Shown one piece after another: positions 50,002-61,968 of a stretch of 64,000 bases of DNA. The notes below the pieces were generated by a model, which ran no database searches, was not told where the DNA came from, and saw only the letters and a list, made by a program, of their open reading frames with translations. The position numbers and the translations under genes were made by a program. Every line of letters starts with the position of its first letter. Positions within the stretch are counted from its first letter, which is position 1. Origin of the DNA: Prinia subflava (Eukaryota; Chordata; Aves; Passeriformes; Cisticolidae). The stretch is from assembly GCF_021018805.1 (NCBI RefSeq), contig NC_086249.1, positions 80,874,472-80,938,471 of the forward strand. Direction: 5' to 3'.

Positions 50002-50809
50002 CTATTTAAAGAAAGCACAAAAAATAACATTTCCAACTGACAACACAAGGTGGTGATATCACAATATAAAAACCCTCTGCAAATTAAAAGTAAAACTCAT
50101 CTCAACTTGTGTTAATGGTTGTTAGAAATTACAGTTATTTCCCCAAACTGTTAAGACTAAAAAACAACAATACAGAAAAATAATAACTTTTATCTGTTAA
50201 AACATGACTGTTCTCATGATCCAGGCTATTACACTCAAAGTACACGTGGAAAACACAGAAAGCACTAAGTGAATACTACATTCCCTACTACATTTTACTG
50301 TATCTTTATTGTATCAAAATAAGGAGGCCTTTAGTGATGAACCAATAATCAACAGACAGATTAAATCAAGATGTCTCAAGTAGAATACAGTTCCCTAAAA
50401 TCAGGTGGGGAAGTGTATATTGATCAGATTTAAATATTAGTAAGTACACACAGTTAGTCTGGTTGGGAAGTTATTGGTGGGCTGCAAGAAGCCACCTACT
50501 TTTCTACTGTAACTGTTCTTTGATATTTTTTTAACATATTAATGCATTTTAGCTTCCAGATGTATTTTGACCACCTTAAACCTACTGTGAAGTTGTGTGT
50601 GACAACAAAAGGGGTACTTAATCCTTCCTCATCTCCCATTTCCCCACACAGAAATTCTCCTAGAATCCTGCTTTTGCAAAGAAGAAACTAAGACTACAAA
50701 TGTAACGGTATGCCTGCTGTACACAGCAGAGCTGACTGATTTTATAGGTGCACCTACAAGTTTCCTCCAAATGAAGGATGTGAAAGAAATCTGAAGTACA
50801 ACAGGAATT

Positions 50810-50865
50810 TTGGTTTTCTTTAGCTCCAGATACAAAATTGGTTTTCTTTAGCTCCAGATACAAAA
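50810..50865. repeat. Perfect 28-bp tandem duplication
   Basis: The 28-bp unit beginning ttggttttctttagctcc occurs twice head to tail at 50810-50837 and 50838-50865 without mismatch, so the duplication is recent or polymorphic. Confidence 0.95.
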
Positions 50866-51820
50866 TATAGCAGCAAGAGTACATAGCAAATATTCTTTAG
50901 GAGTGATTGCATGATCACTTTCCCACATCAGGAACTTAATATCCATAATTCTGCAATATGCAGAGCTCACAAACTACTTGGCATAAATCATACAAGGATA
51001 ATAGCAAAGAGTTAGCACTGATGCTGTGTAAGACCTTGCTGAACCTGCTTTGAACATGACTAAGCATTCCTTCAAGTGGACTGCCTCATACTGAGAAAGA
51101 CTGAATCTGACTTTTTCTTTCTTCACAAGTAGTATGGGTGTCTTAACGGATTTAGAAAACAACTATTAAGCCACCTTCTTATTTAAAACATGCACCTGAG
51201 TACCCCAAAAAAACCTGCTACAGCATTGCTGGGGGACTGAGGTACAGAAAGGAAAATTAATAAAAGTACACAGGTTTCCAATTTCAATTAGACCAGTGTT
51301 TTAATATAAATATGCGTGACCACAATAAGAGTCTGGTAGAAAGTAGATGAGAAGCTCCTATCTTGCTAGTCCAGCTTGACAGGACTAAATCTTCAAAAAC
51401 AGAGCCAAGAAATATTTCACATCTTCAATCAATCTTAAGGCAGCTGAGATGAGATTTTGAAACCAGAACTGAAACAAACCAACAAAATACCACACACGCA
51501 CACTTTCAAACTTCTCAGCATGAGGGCTGAGTTTAGACTTAATAACAGAATCCGGAAGTCAGGCAAACACGCATGACCCACTCTGAAAAGATTTTTTCCT
51601 AAAAACTCGGTTTTTGCAGAGCAATCTATGCACGAAAAGCACTTACTGAGCTGTTATGGCATACCAATGTTTCTCACCACACTGCTAGAGAAGACACACA
51701 ACCATAATATTCATCAGTCTCTTCACTGTATCACCTCCTACTCTATAGATTCGTACCAGCTATCTATCAAAGCCTTTAGACCACAGGCTCCTGACTTCCT
51801 GTAATAAGAATGCCATTTAT

Positions 51821-52215
51821 AGAATCACAGAATCATGTACCCTGGGAAAGATCTTTAAGATAGTCAAGTCCAAGCACAAACCCAGCACTGCCAAGTCCAC
51901 TGCTAAACCATGTCCCCAAGTGCCACATCTACACAACATCTAAATACCTCCAGGCATGGCGACTCACCACTTACCTGGGCAGCCTGTTCTCCAACACTTA
52001 ACAACCCTTTCAGTGAAGACATTTTTCCTAATATCCAGTCTAAACCTCCCATGACTCAACTTGAAGTCCATTTCCTCTCATGTTGTCACTTAGCACTTGG
52101 GAGAAAAGACAAACCCCAAAATCATCACACTTGTCCTTCCAGGTAGTTGCAGAGAGCAATAAAATCTCCCTTGAGCCTTCTTTATTTCAGGCTAAACAAC
52201 CAACCCCAGCTGCCT
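51821..52215 (-). mobile_element. CR1 LINE 3' portion, antisense on the + strand
   Basis: Begins agaatcacagaatcatgtacc (reverse of a CR1 tail) and continues 'cagcactgccaagtccactgctaaacc', 'cctgggcagcctgttctccaac', 'atatccagtctaaacctcccatg' and a 'tttcaggctaaacaacc' end. It lies in the septin intron in the same orientation as the gene. Confidence 0.88.
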
Positions 52216-52424
52216 CAGCTGCTTCTCACAAGATATATTCTCTTGTTTGCTGGTGTCTAATCAATCTGCTAATCCAATCAACCTGTGTAATCAAACTGCT
52301 TTTGATTTCAAGCATTACTGTCCTCAAAACATTAGGAAATTATAAATATCAACCAGTGATTTTGTTAACAACTTAGCTGTTCCAAATCTCAGAAAACAAA
52401 CACAAGACAGACAGGCATGCTTGC

Positions 52425-52557
52425 CTGTTGCTCTGCCTCTTCCAACATTGCTGCTTTTTCGTTCACTCTCTGCAAAAATCGTTGTTTAATCTCCTCTTCT
52501 TTTCTTTCCATTTCAAGGCAGAACTCGAGCCTCTTTGCCTCAATGACTTCCTGCAGA
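52425..52557 (-). CDS. SEPTIN10: SEPTIN10 exon: start of the C-terminal coiled coil
   Basis: A 133-nt exon encoding 44 complete codons after one base that finishes a Ser codon: (S)LQEVIEAKRLEFCLEMERKE, then EEIKQRFLQRVNEKAAML and EEAEQQ. The LQE...EAKR.EF, RKEEE.KQ.F.QRV.EKEA and EAE patterns are diagnostic of SEPT6-group septins. The acceptor is acttcag (52558-52564). The donor is CAG|gcaagc at 52424-52419, a GC-type site; reading past it would give a stop about 11 codons on. Confidence 0.92.
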
Positions 52558-54831
52558 CTGAAGTTCAAAAATGTAAGCAACTCTCCTGCAAGCTGCTTTA
52601 TTCAGTATGGAAAACCAACAATCTAGAAAATTATTTAAACAATTAATACTCATCTGAAATATTAATTTCTACAGCTTCCCACATAAAAAAATCATAAAGA
52701 AACCTAAACAGAAGCAAGCATCTTATCTTTCTATTTTTTTATTTACATAAACAACCCTGAGTAAAATTACTTATGCTAACAGCTCCTGGGCAATTTACAT
52801 TTCAAAGTGAATGCAACACTTCAGGCATCTCATGTTCTAAAGACTAGATTTATACCTTTCTGACTCCAACAAGTATAAGCTGCTTCTTTAAGTTGCTTAC
52901 CACTACTACACTGAAATTGCCAGAAAAATCTCCCAAAATTTCCGCATTGTGAAACCTCAGTCTTCAAGTAGGACCATACAAAAACAATTAATCTGGAGCA
53001 TTAATGTAACAAAAAAATAACTGTTCCTATATGAAAATGAAAGAAAGTAACAGGATCTTCAAAACACAAAGCACTCTTTTTGTAATGTCAAAATTTAAAT
53101 ATGGAAGAATTACATTAATATAGAATGAATTCAATTTCCTAAGTAGTTCAACATCCAAAACACAGGGTACTTTACAACATGCAACAGCCAAAACCCCGAG
53201 ACTGCATTTTTTTTTCAGCTGGATCCCCTCTTCCAGAAGCAAATAAACTGCATATATACCATACTTATATTTGAAACTATATAGGAACAGTAAATTAGTT
53301 CAGATCATTGAGCAAATCTCTGGCAGAAAACCAAGTCAGCAAGTAAATCAAACATTTTGTTACTTTTAAATCTATGCCTCCCTTCTCTTTTCAGTACACA
53401 AGATAATTTTTTTCCTCTAAACAACAGTTACTTGAAATTGAGATACTTCTTTAATGTCAAAGCATATCATAGCAAATTAAAAGATGCTAGTAATTTACTC
53501 ATATGAATAAATAACTAGAGGTTTGACATTTTCAGGGTCTATACTACCAGGCAGTGCTGGCAGGAAACATTGTGCTTTTCAAGAAATATGAATGGAGCTC
53601 GTACACACATGTACCTCATACACCAAACTTCCCTTGGAAAGCAAACCTGTTTAATGACACAAGTTCTTCCATCAAAACATTCACCACAAACTTCTCTAAG
53701 TCACACGATTGCAGAGAGCAGAACTGGTAGACCACAGACAGCTGTGTTAATGGTTATTGGAAACCCAAAAGCATTGTCTTCTATGATATTGGGCTCAAGA
53801 ACAGAACAAACCATGGATAATGTTCTAGCTTTCTTCTGGGGCTGTTCTTTACACCTTTCATCTCTTCTAACACTTGCTGAGTGCTGACTAGTCAGCCCTT
53901 TCCAGCTAACATGAGTTACTATCCTTTGCCAGGTAACTCATGCCTTCCACCTTCATGTAAAATAAATAGGTATGTATATTAAGTATTTCATTTTGATTTA
54001 TACTTCTAATATACATACACACTTATGGTTTTGACCTATCTTTTATTGTTTCTATTTAAACCATTTATAAATGGAAAAACTTCCCCCCCCCAAAAAAAAT
54101 CCAAAGAGTTAATTATTTAGAGCAACACTAAGCTTAAACAGCTCTCTTCTATCTTTATATTTAGGGTGACTGGGCAGTTTCTCAATCTTAAAGTTTCTTA
54201 TTTGTATTCAAAATATCATCTAAAGAGAGAAGAAACATCTTGAAATTGTAGATGCAGACAATGTTCGTACAATATGAAGGTCAGAGCACTCCTCCTACTC
54301 TATCTTATTCGAGCACTACATGGCAACAAAATAAATTCAGAACAGTTACCCTTTTGTGTTTGGTTTTGTTTTTGGGGCTTTTAATCAGCTGTGAAGTAAC
54401 TGAGGTCACCCTGAAATTCTAAATCCCTAAATCCACATGGAACAGGGGCATGGTTTTCACACAGATATATTAATTCCCACTATCTCTAAGTTTAGACAAT
54501 AATGCTACAGCACAGGTTTTTCAAATGCTAGCAATCTCACACTATACATGCTTCTGCACACAGTGTCAGTTCTGATAGATAAAATGCTGCCTTTGGGAAT
54601 AATAAAGCTGCTAGAGCAAATGCTAGACTAAGTTAACATGCTGCAATCACACCCTCATTTCTTTATGTGGACATCTTTAGACCCAGACTAGGTTACTTTA
54701 TCACAGAAAAGCAATTTTGTGTTGAAATTAGTAAAAGATTAACTTTGAAGACATTCAACTCAGTAACTAATCATATTACACATAGAAAAAAGATGAGAAA
54801 TAAAAGTGTATTTTTTTAAATTTACCATGCA

Positions 54832-55005
54832 GGTGGTTGTGGATGCCATTAAGTGTTCGAGGGGAAGTGTGGAAGTGTTCAAGGCCAGGACTGGATGGGG
54901 CTTTGAGCAACCTAGTTTGGTGGACGGTGTTCCTGTGCATGGTAGGTGGGTTGGAACTAGATGGTCTTTGAGGTCTCTTTCAGTCCCAACCATTCTATGA
55001 CTCCT
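54832..55005 (+). mobile_element. CR1 LINE 3' end, sense strand
   Basis: A typical CR1 3' UTR: gaagtgttcaaggccaggac, then tggatggggctttgagcaacc, gggttggaactagatggtc and caaccattctatgactcc. It is opposite in orientation to the septin gene. Confidence 0.9.
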
Positions 55006-57084
55006 TGAAATACCCCCTCCCCCTGGACTGAGCTGTTCTGGAAATCACCAAGACAACTAAACCAAAACTTCCTTTTCTGCGTGTGGCGTACCAGCAACAC
55101 AACAACCCAAACACTCTTTGGTGTTAGGAGATTTGGGGAGGAAGGAAAAACAGTCCACCAAATCTTAAGCCAATCCTTTCAACATTACTACATCCACTGC
55201 TCACAGTAAAATATTTTTTGGTTTAGCTGAAGACTGGTTTCACTGCTTCTCATTTAGCACATTATGAAAATCACATTCACGGGTTCTCTCATTCTTCTGG
55301 CTTAGACATCCAGAATGTTACACTCTGTCCAAAGACACTTGCAAAATTTAAATGTTATAACTAATTACTTAAATAATGTATGCTTACTGAGGTTTTGGAG
55401 TAAGGGATTGTGAACAAAGTCTAAACTAATCATACATACCAGCACTACCACCTGCCTTTCTACAGGAGCATAGCTGTGACATACAGTTTTTTCTGTCTGC
55501 ATGAGACTGAAAGTATGGAAGCCTAAAATTGCAAATCAGTCACATTATGTTCATAAATAAAGACTCTGAAGTGAATTCTACTCTCAGTGGAACACAATGT
55601 GCAAATACATGTGAACAATACAGATATTTAAAGTTCATCAATTACACTTTTAAAAGCTTTCAAATTTGAAAGTAACATTTGTAACTTTTTGCATAACATT
55701 TGACTATCAATTAATGTATATCAGAAAAACAAACAAACAAAAAAACCACTAAAAAAAAACCAAACAAAAATATTAAATACCTAGTAGAAGGTGCTTCTAG
55801 CACAGTGCTTTGACTCAGACCACTAGCTCAGTTGATATCAAGCAATAATAAGGATGTGGTAGACCTAAAGAAATTACCAATTTTCCAGTAGAGGCATGAA
55901 AAAGAGGTATTTTGGGTGTGGTCCAATCTCATCCTAAAATGGTTAAAATATTTAGCTCAAATGAGAAGGTCTGCAGCTGGTCAGATGAACTCCATTGCCA
56001 AGGACTTCTCAAGAAAAAGGTCTAATAGCCTTTCAAATTTTAGGTTTCTTGTCTTAGACATGACAAGAGTAATGTCAACCTTCCTCTACATATAAAATTA
56101 TTCATATCATTGAATCTTTCCTGGTTTTCTGTTATCATATTCAAAACATTCTGAAAAATAAACAAGCTTAAAAACTGCAAGGTCTGAATATCCCAGTTTC
56201 GGGGAGGAAAAAAACATAGAATGATTCCTCACATACTGAGAAACTAAGATGCTTATGTTACAACTATGTTTAATTGCAATTATAATGGAGAACAAACTGA
56301 AATTATGATGACAGAAAAACAACTAACCCAGAAAATTATTAACATCAGCAAATCTAAAGACGGAAGCATACAATCTGAGTATCAATCCTCAGCTGTTTTC
56401 CACAGACCCTGGCCTATCAGTTTTCTTCTTTCAAAACAAAAATGTGCCCATATGAAACAACTTTAATTGAAAAATGGACTTAACAAAATGTCCAACTTCA
56501 AAACACTACCAGTCCTTTCCTCCCTTGCAAACACTTAGGCTAAAACTAGCTATGTGTGTGTATATTTAGAAGTTTGTTTTCCTGGAAGCACTCTTCATGT
56601 CTAGATTTCTGTTTTCAAGTGTTCCAAATTTTACCATTCTAAACACCACAGCAATTATCTCTTGCTAAGAATGACCTGAAACTAGGAATTCATGTTCCTA
56701 ATGGACATAATTGGACCATCAAAAAGGCAGGACCAGACCATCTGCACACACACAGAAAACCTTATCTTTACTTTTCAAATATAAAGAAATGCAAATGCCA
56801 ATTTCAAAATTTAAAAAAAAATATTTTTTTTAATTTCAGCAAAAATTTAGAAAATGTAAAAAACCCACTTCCTGAATTTTATATCCAACAGTTACTGCAT
56901 AAAATGCATAAGCCACACCCTAAACACTCTGCTATCCATTGATTTCATTACTTCATTCTTAGAATGCATTGCAAACTAACAAATTTAAAAGTTATTATGA
57001 AATAGCTTCACCAAAAATACAGAATTAGGAAACAGGTGTTTTAAAAGTCACTTAAGATTATCTTTATTTTCCCTTCTCAGTAGA

Positions 57085-57170
57085 AATAATAAAATCTTAA
57101 TTTTAAAAATTATAATACTATAAATTATAAATTTATATATATGAATAAAATATAATTATAAAAAATAAAT
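57085..57170. repeat. AT-rich low-complexity run
   Basis: About 85 bp almost entirely A and T, with several short TATA-like palindromes. Simple low-complexity intron DNA. Confidence 0.8.
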
Positions 57171-59494
57171 CTTTATTTTCCCTCTCTCTAGTAATAAAGG
57201 TGCAACTATATATTGGTAGTGTATGCTGAAACCATCTCCTTCCACAACTTCCATAAAAAAGTGAAACTTGCCAACATATTTTTTCACATGTAAGAGTGAA
57301 AGCCTTTAGAGATGTCTGCCCACAACCTACCTCACAAGGTGGCTGGACATCCAAGAATTACTGGTTTGGCTTTGCAGTAGCATACAATTTTGGATGAACA
57401 AACTGCTGTCCTACTTCTAAATCCGAAAGAGTAGTACAGGAACTTCACAGGCAGCTTCTTCCCAGCATGCCAAAAGTCAGGGCACATGTGCTGCTCAAGT
57501 GTCAGTGTTCAAATGTTACAAACAGCCAATTACCCAAGTCTAGCAAAGGTTTTCTAAATTTACATTATTATCAAATTTAGTATGTAGACAGCTACATCAC
57601 AGGCACAAAATATGAATTCTCTACATGCATTCTGATCATTATTTACACAACAAGCATGAAATTTTAATCTTCAGGCATATTCTGCTATGCAATATTAATT
57701 ATACTCTAAAACTACAGCTCTTAGAATCCACATGTATATACTGTAAACATCTTTAAGGACAAAGAGGATGACAAATTAGTAACACATTTTTGCCTAAAAC
57801 AATTGGATAGTCCCTATTCTAAAAGTTATTTAGATGTACAAGCAAACTGGGAAGCACTGAACTTCCTCCATGTAAAAAGACATTCTCTATCACATTGCTG
57901 AGGATTTTTTTTTATTTTTGTGTTTCCTCGGTAATCTGGTAAAACACCTTATGGGTAAGGCTGCACTAATCTGCCAATTACACTGCAAACACATCCTCTA
58001 AATTCTCTTACATGTTTATGGTATAATAAAATGTCTCTTCCAAAACACCTTCTCTTTCAGACCTCAGCATCATTCACTATGCCACATTACTGAGGGACAA
58101 CCACATCCATCCTAGTCTTATTTTTCTCTTCCTGCTGCAGTAAATCTGGGAAAAAGTTCATTTTTCTAGATTCTTATGGAATATCTATTCTCATCCTTCC
58201 AAAACAATTACATTTTCAGTAATTTACCAAAACTAATTATTAAGTGTACTTTCTTGCCAAAACTCTCTCAATAAAGCTGACATCTAGTGGGCTGTACATA
58301 AAATTCACACACCAGAGAGAACTCAGTTCTTCTGTATGTCCAAGAAGCAAACAACTTCTAAATGAACTCCAAAGTGTAAAATACTGGGACATTCTGATGT
58401 GAACCTGACACTTCAGGCTGTTAAAAAACCACAAACTGTGTAGGGGTTTTACAAAGGTAATTCCTTTGTTTGTAGAAGAAAACACTTCTATGGATGATGG
58501 TTTTTATAATTTAACTCTTATCCTGAGATGGCTGTACATCATGAAATCCAGCTTCAGAAACGCCAAAGGTACTGGAATCAATATTGCCATGAATAAATCT
58601 CTAAAAAAAAGTCTTCCATACATAAGGATAACAAGACATCAGCTGTTAACACAGGTTCTTAAACTAAACCTAAACCAAATGAAAATTCTATGGTTAATTT
58701 CAGTTGGTTTTAAACCTCTTTCACCTTTGCTTCTCTTTCCATGAAAAGGATATATTACATTCTTGTTAAGTCAAGTCTTCAGTTAAAAGAACAGTCCCAC
58801 GCATAAAGAAAAAACAAAGAAATCTGGAAGAGGGAGATGAGAGAACTGGAAGTAAAAGATTAAACAAAATGGATATAGAAATTGTAAATGGTTCCTGCAG
58901 AAAGCAGCTTTACCACATGGAAGAACTGAGTGTCTATAACCTTCCACTTAACTTTCCTTTGGAATCCTCTTTTAACTCTCTACAGACCAGCAAGAGATTT
59001 CTTGACCTGAAAATGCTAAGACATTTGTTATTATGGCAGATAATGCGGGAAGCCAACAGCATAACCACTTATTTTGTAAAAGTTTTTCTTTCAGTTCCTT
59101 CTGAACCTCAAATCCAATCAAACCAGTATTCAGAATCAGACATTCCTAAGAAAGAAAGTAAAACATAATACTAATATATAATGAAAATTATTTAAAAGTT
59201 CATAAAGCACAGGTACCTAAAGAAAACTGACATGCTTCCTGAGAAAAATTAAAATCCTCAGGTTCATTATAGAAGAGAATGATTCCAGAAATACAATTGG
59301 CTTTCATGTTTTTAAAAAGAATGCTCATTTACACCCATATAGTTCCCCATGAAGGTAACTGAATGAAGAGCTACATCCTTCAATTAAAAAAAATATTCTT
59401 TCCTTCTTAGAAAACTTATTTTATGTGTGAACACTGCTCTGCATTGGGTTGATGTGAACAGATGCTGGAAATGAATGCACATTAAATCCTTTAC

Positions 59495-59657
59495 CTGACT
59501 GGTTTGTTCTCAGGGCCAATGTCTCTGCAACCCAACTTTTCCAGTCTGCAGCATCTGTACAACTCATAATATGCACGAGTCTTCTCTCTTAAGTCTTCCA
59601 TATTTCTGCAAAGCATCCTGCGAAGCCTTAAAGTGTCACAGTGGCTCTCATTTTCCA
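59495..59657 (-). CDS. SEPTIN10: SEPTIN10 exon: septin unique element and end of the G domain
   Basis: A 163-nt exon encoding [36 protein letters not shown] and [32 protein letters not shown] and YELYR are septin signatures from the septin unique element, which builds filament interfaces. Compared with the usual [22 protein letters not shown], this copy is short by one residue before CRN and one between REKT and YYELY. Acceptor gattag and donor gtaaag are normal; the split Val and Ser codons join correctly to both neighbours. Confidence 0.93.
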
Positions 59658-60210
59658 CTAATCAGTAAAAGGAGATTTTATTATTATGTAGAAGTAGCAA
59701 AATAGTCAAAATACATTTTAAACAGCATCACTTACCTTTTCCTAGAAGTACATTTAGTGAACAAAGTATCTTGTTTATTATACCTCTTATATTCCTTATC
59801 ATGTCTAATAGACACACTGAAATACTGAAGACCTGTAAGTACTGGTGAACATATTTCAACCTGTCCTGATTTCCTGTTTGAGCTGAACAATACCACATTT
59901 CTCTCTTTTTTAACCCTCTTTACTGACAATCATAAATGCTTGAAATTTGGTAGCACTAGAGGTACTGTCACTATCCTAACCTACCCAAATACTACGTACA
60001 GCACCTCATACCTTGATCCCAAAGATGCATCAGTGTGAATGAAACTAGAAATTAGTGCATGCCTCAAGTATTAATTGCTAAATTCCTTATACTGTTGATC
60101 CAAAATATAATCAGTCTGGCATCACTGAAACTGCCCCTTGTATTATTGGTGAATTTTATACTTCAACAACAGCAAAAATCTTGTAAAAATACTCCTAAGA
60201 ATTCCTTTAC
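59658..60210 (-). other. SEPTIN10: SEPTIN10 intron
   Basis: A 553-bp GT-AG intron with donor gtaaag (60210-60205) and acceptor gattag. Nothing else recognised. Confidence 0.88.
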
Positions 60211-60307
60211 CTTTTACAATGCCCCAAGGGTACTGACGAGCTCTCACCATTTTGTTTCCAATTTTCACCTTCTCCATACTTCCTACCACAGCAAATGGCA
60301 AATAACC
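60211..60307 (-). CDS. SEPTIN10: SEPTIN10 exon: G domain, RARQYPWG segment
   Basis: A 97-nt exon encoding [20 protein letters not shown] followed by [20 protein letters not shown] and RARQYPWG are among the most conserved septin motifs, in the part of the GTPase domain that abuts the septin unique element. It starts in phase 0 after ...TITN and leaves one base that begins the Val of VENE. The acceptor is ctacag and the donor is gtaaag. No ATG-initiated frame covers it. Confidence 0.94.
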
Positions 60308-61806
60308 CTGTAGGAGTCATACCAATAAAGTCTTATCTGTCAGCATTCTTATGTTAAAACATAAAAACACTTCAGAAATAAATTAAGGAGGAAAACACCA
60401 TTTCAGGAAAAGCCAACAGGCAGTTTAAAACCAGAAACCACAACTAGGAGATCAGTACCTAGGCAGTACCTACTGATAAAAATCTCAAACTAGAATAGAA
60501 GCAGAAGGAGCAGCTGACAGATCCAGATGGGTGTGTTGACAGCTCAGGGGAACCTCAACAGTCTGGAGAAATGGGCCAACAGGCACTTCATGAAGTAGAA
60601 ATGAGAGCAATGCTAAGTCCTGCATGTCAGGAGGAATAAGGCCATGCCCCAGCACACGCTGGGGGCCAACTGTCTGGACAGGCACTTTGCAGAATAAGAC
60701 ATGGGGGCAGTGACCTGGTGAACAGCAGCTTGTCCCTGATTCAGCAGGTCTGTCCCAATGGCAAAGGCAGCCAACTACATCCTGAGCTGCACTGGAAATG
60801 TCAGCTCCAAACAGAAAACTGCTCTAGAACATATGACTCAATTCAGTCAGAGCTCACATCCCAGTAACACCCACGTGACAATCACACATTGGAGGCTGTG
60901 CTGTGGTTACTGCTGTGGGCTTGGCACACAGACAGGCTGGGCACTGACTGCCTGCCTGCTGACCCACAACAGCTGACCAAATAAAGAAACACCATTACCT
61001 GGAAAATAAATCACCAGCACAGCATGGAAGTGGTAAGTAACAAACCACCACATTTCCCCACAGGAAAAGGACCTGTTACTGATCAACAGCTGCACATTCT
61101 CACTCCCTGGCTGGGTAACAGGGGCTGGGAATGCACAGCCATGGGCTCTGGCATCCTGGCTCCTTTTCCCTCCTTTCAAACCCCAGTACACACAAACATG
61201 TTCATGTGCACCTACAAACACGTGCACAAGAGCAGCAAATACAGAGCACTCAAGGCAAAGCCATCTAGCTTCACAGCCTTAGGTGAAAGCTGGCAGCTAC
61301 CTGGGACAATCGGAAAGGACGACAGAAATTATGCCAGAGTTACATCTCACTTTTTCATCCCCAGAGAAAATCTGTCCTAACTCCAAAAGAAAGTACTAAA
61401 TAAAAGAAAAAAAGCAAGTGGAAAACTTGTTATTGTAGAAAGTTGTAGACATGAGGCATCTAAATATCTTCTCTACCAGATGTAAAATTATATCTGTTGA
61501 GGAAAAGAGCAAAGTCAATCTGTCCATCCACAATAGTAATTATACCTTAATTAACCAGGTATTAGAAAAACCACGGATGCATGAGAACCTCTTTTCTGTT
61601 ACAGGTGTCAACAGCAGGGGTGCAGGAAGACTTGCAAGTAGGGAAAAAAACCCAACACATAAGACCTTTTTAAGGAGAAGAATAAACAAACTTGTGACAT
61701 GCAAACTTACAGGCTTAAAGACAACGGTGAAAGCAGTGACCTTAATCAGCATTAGAGAATGATCCTTCACTGAAATATCAATGACAAATTTTTGTCGTTT
61801 ACTTAC
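60308..61806 (-). other. SEPTIN10: SEPTIN10 intron
   Basis: A 1.5-kb GT-AG intron with donor gtaagt (61806-61801). It carries a sense-strand CR1 ORF2 relic (60540-60805). No other coding exon was seen. Confidence 0.87.
60540..60805 (+). mobile_element. CR1 LINE ORF2 fragment, sense strand
   Basis: A decayed internal piece of CR1 ORF2 without the 3' end: 'ggagaaatgggccaacaggc', 'gctaagtcctgcatgtcaggagg', 'acgctgggggccaactgtctgg' and 'aatggcaaaggcagccaactacatcctgagctgcac' follow the consensus order upstream of the C-terminal region seen at 46771. It lies opposite to the septin gene. Confidence 0.75.
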
Positions 61807-61968
61807 ATTTGTGATGGTATTAATCTCAGAAACGGTTTCATCATCAGTAGGAAACTGGTATATCCGGATGCCATTACTAACTAATTCACTCATTATTTTC
61901 CTCTTGAACTCTTGTAGCTCAGTTTTAGAAATGCTGTCTGCTTTGCCTATAACTGGTATAATGTTCAC
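61807..61968 (-). CDS. SEPTIN10: SEPTIN10 exon: G4 motif region of the GTPase domain
   Basis: A 162-nt exon (54 codons, phase 0 at both ends) encoding [20 protein letters not shown], then [20 protein letters not shown] and [14 protein letters not shown]. This is the guanine-specificity (G4) part of a septin GTPase domain. Septins nearly always have AKAD here; this gene reads [18 protein letters not shown] and IYQFPTDD place it in the SEPT6 group. Next to SH3RF3 in the tail-to-tail arrangement known from human, SEPTIN10 is the best name. The acceptor is tttgtag and the donor gtaagt. The first residue is an internal Val, not a start. Confidence 0.95.

Larger units (their letters stand above)
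50002..52424 (-). other. SEPTIN10: SEPTIN10 intron with a GC-AG splice pair
   Basis: A 2.4-kb intron between the two coiled-coil exons. Frame and homology force the junction to fall after EAEQQ, where the genomic sequence is CAG|gcaagc, so the donor is GC rather than GT; the acceptor is a normal AG. It holds an antisense-to-genome CR1 (51821-52215) and a perfect 28-bp tandem duplication (50810-50865). Confidence 0.7.
52558..59494 (-). other. SEPTIN10: SEPTIN10 intron
   Basis: A 6.9-kb AT-rich intron with donor gtaaag (59494-59489) and acceptor acttcag. It contains one sense-strand CR1 tail (54832-55005) and a very AT-rich run (57085-57170). No coding exon is recognisable. Confidence 0.85.

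Noticed and set aside
52389..52424. Extension of the septin coiled-coil exon to the stop (ASMPVCLVFVF)
   Set aside because: The next exon continues the septin homology exactly after EAEQQ, so splicing at the GC donor explains the data better than a truncated protein.
61540..61968. The 142-codon - strand open frame taken as a single septin coding unit with a Met start
   Set aside because: Only 61807-61968 is exon. The frame beyond the gtaagt donor is intron, and the first codon is GTG (Val) just after a splice acceptor.
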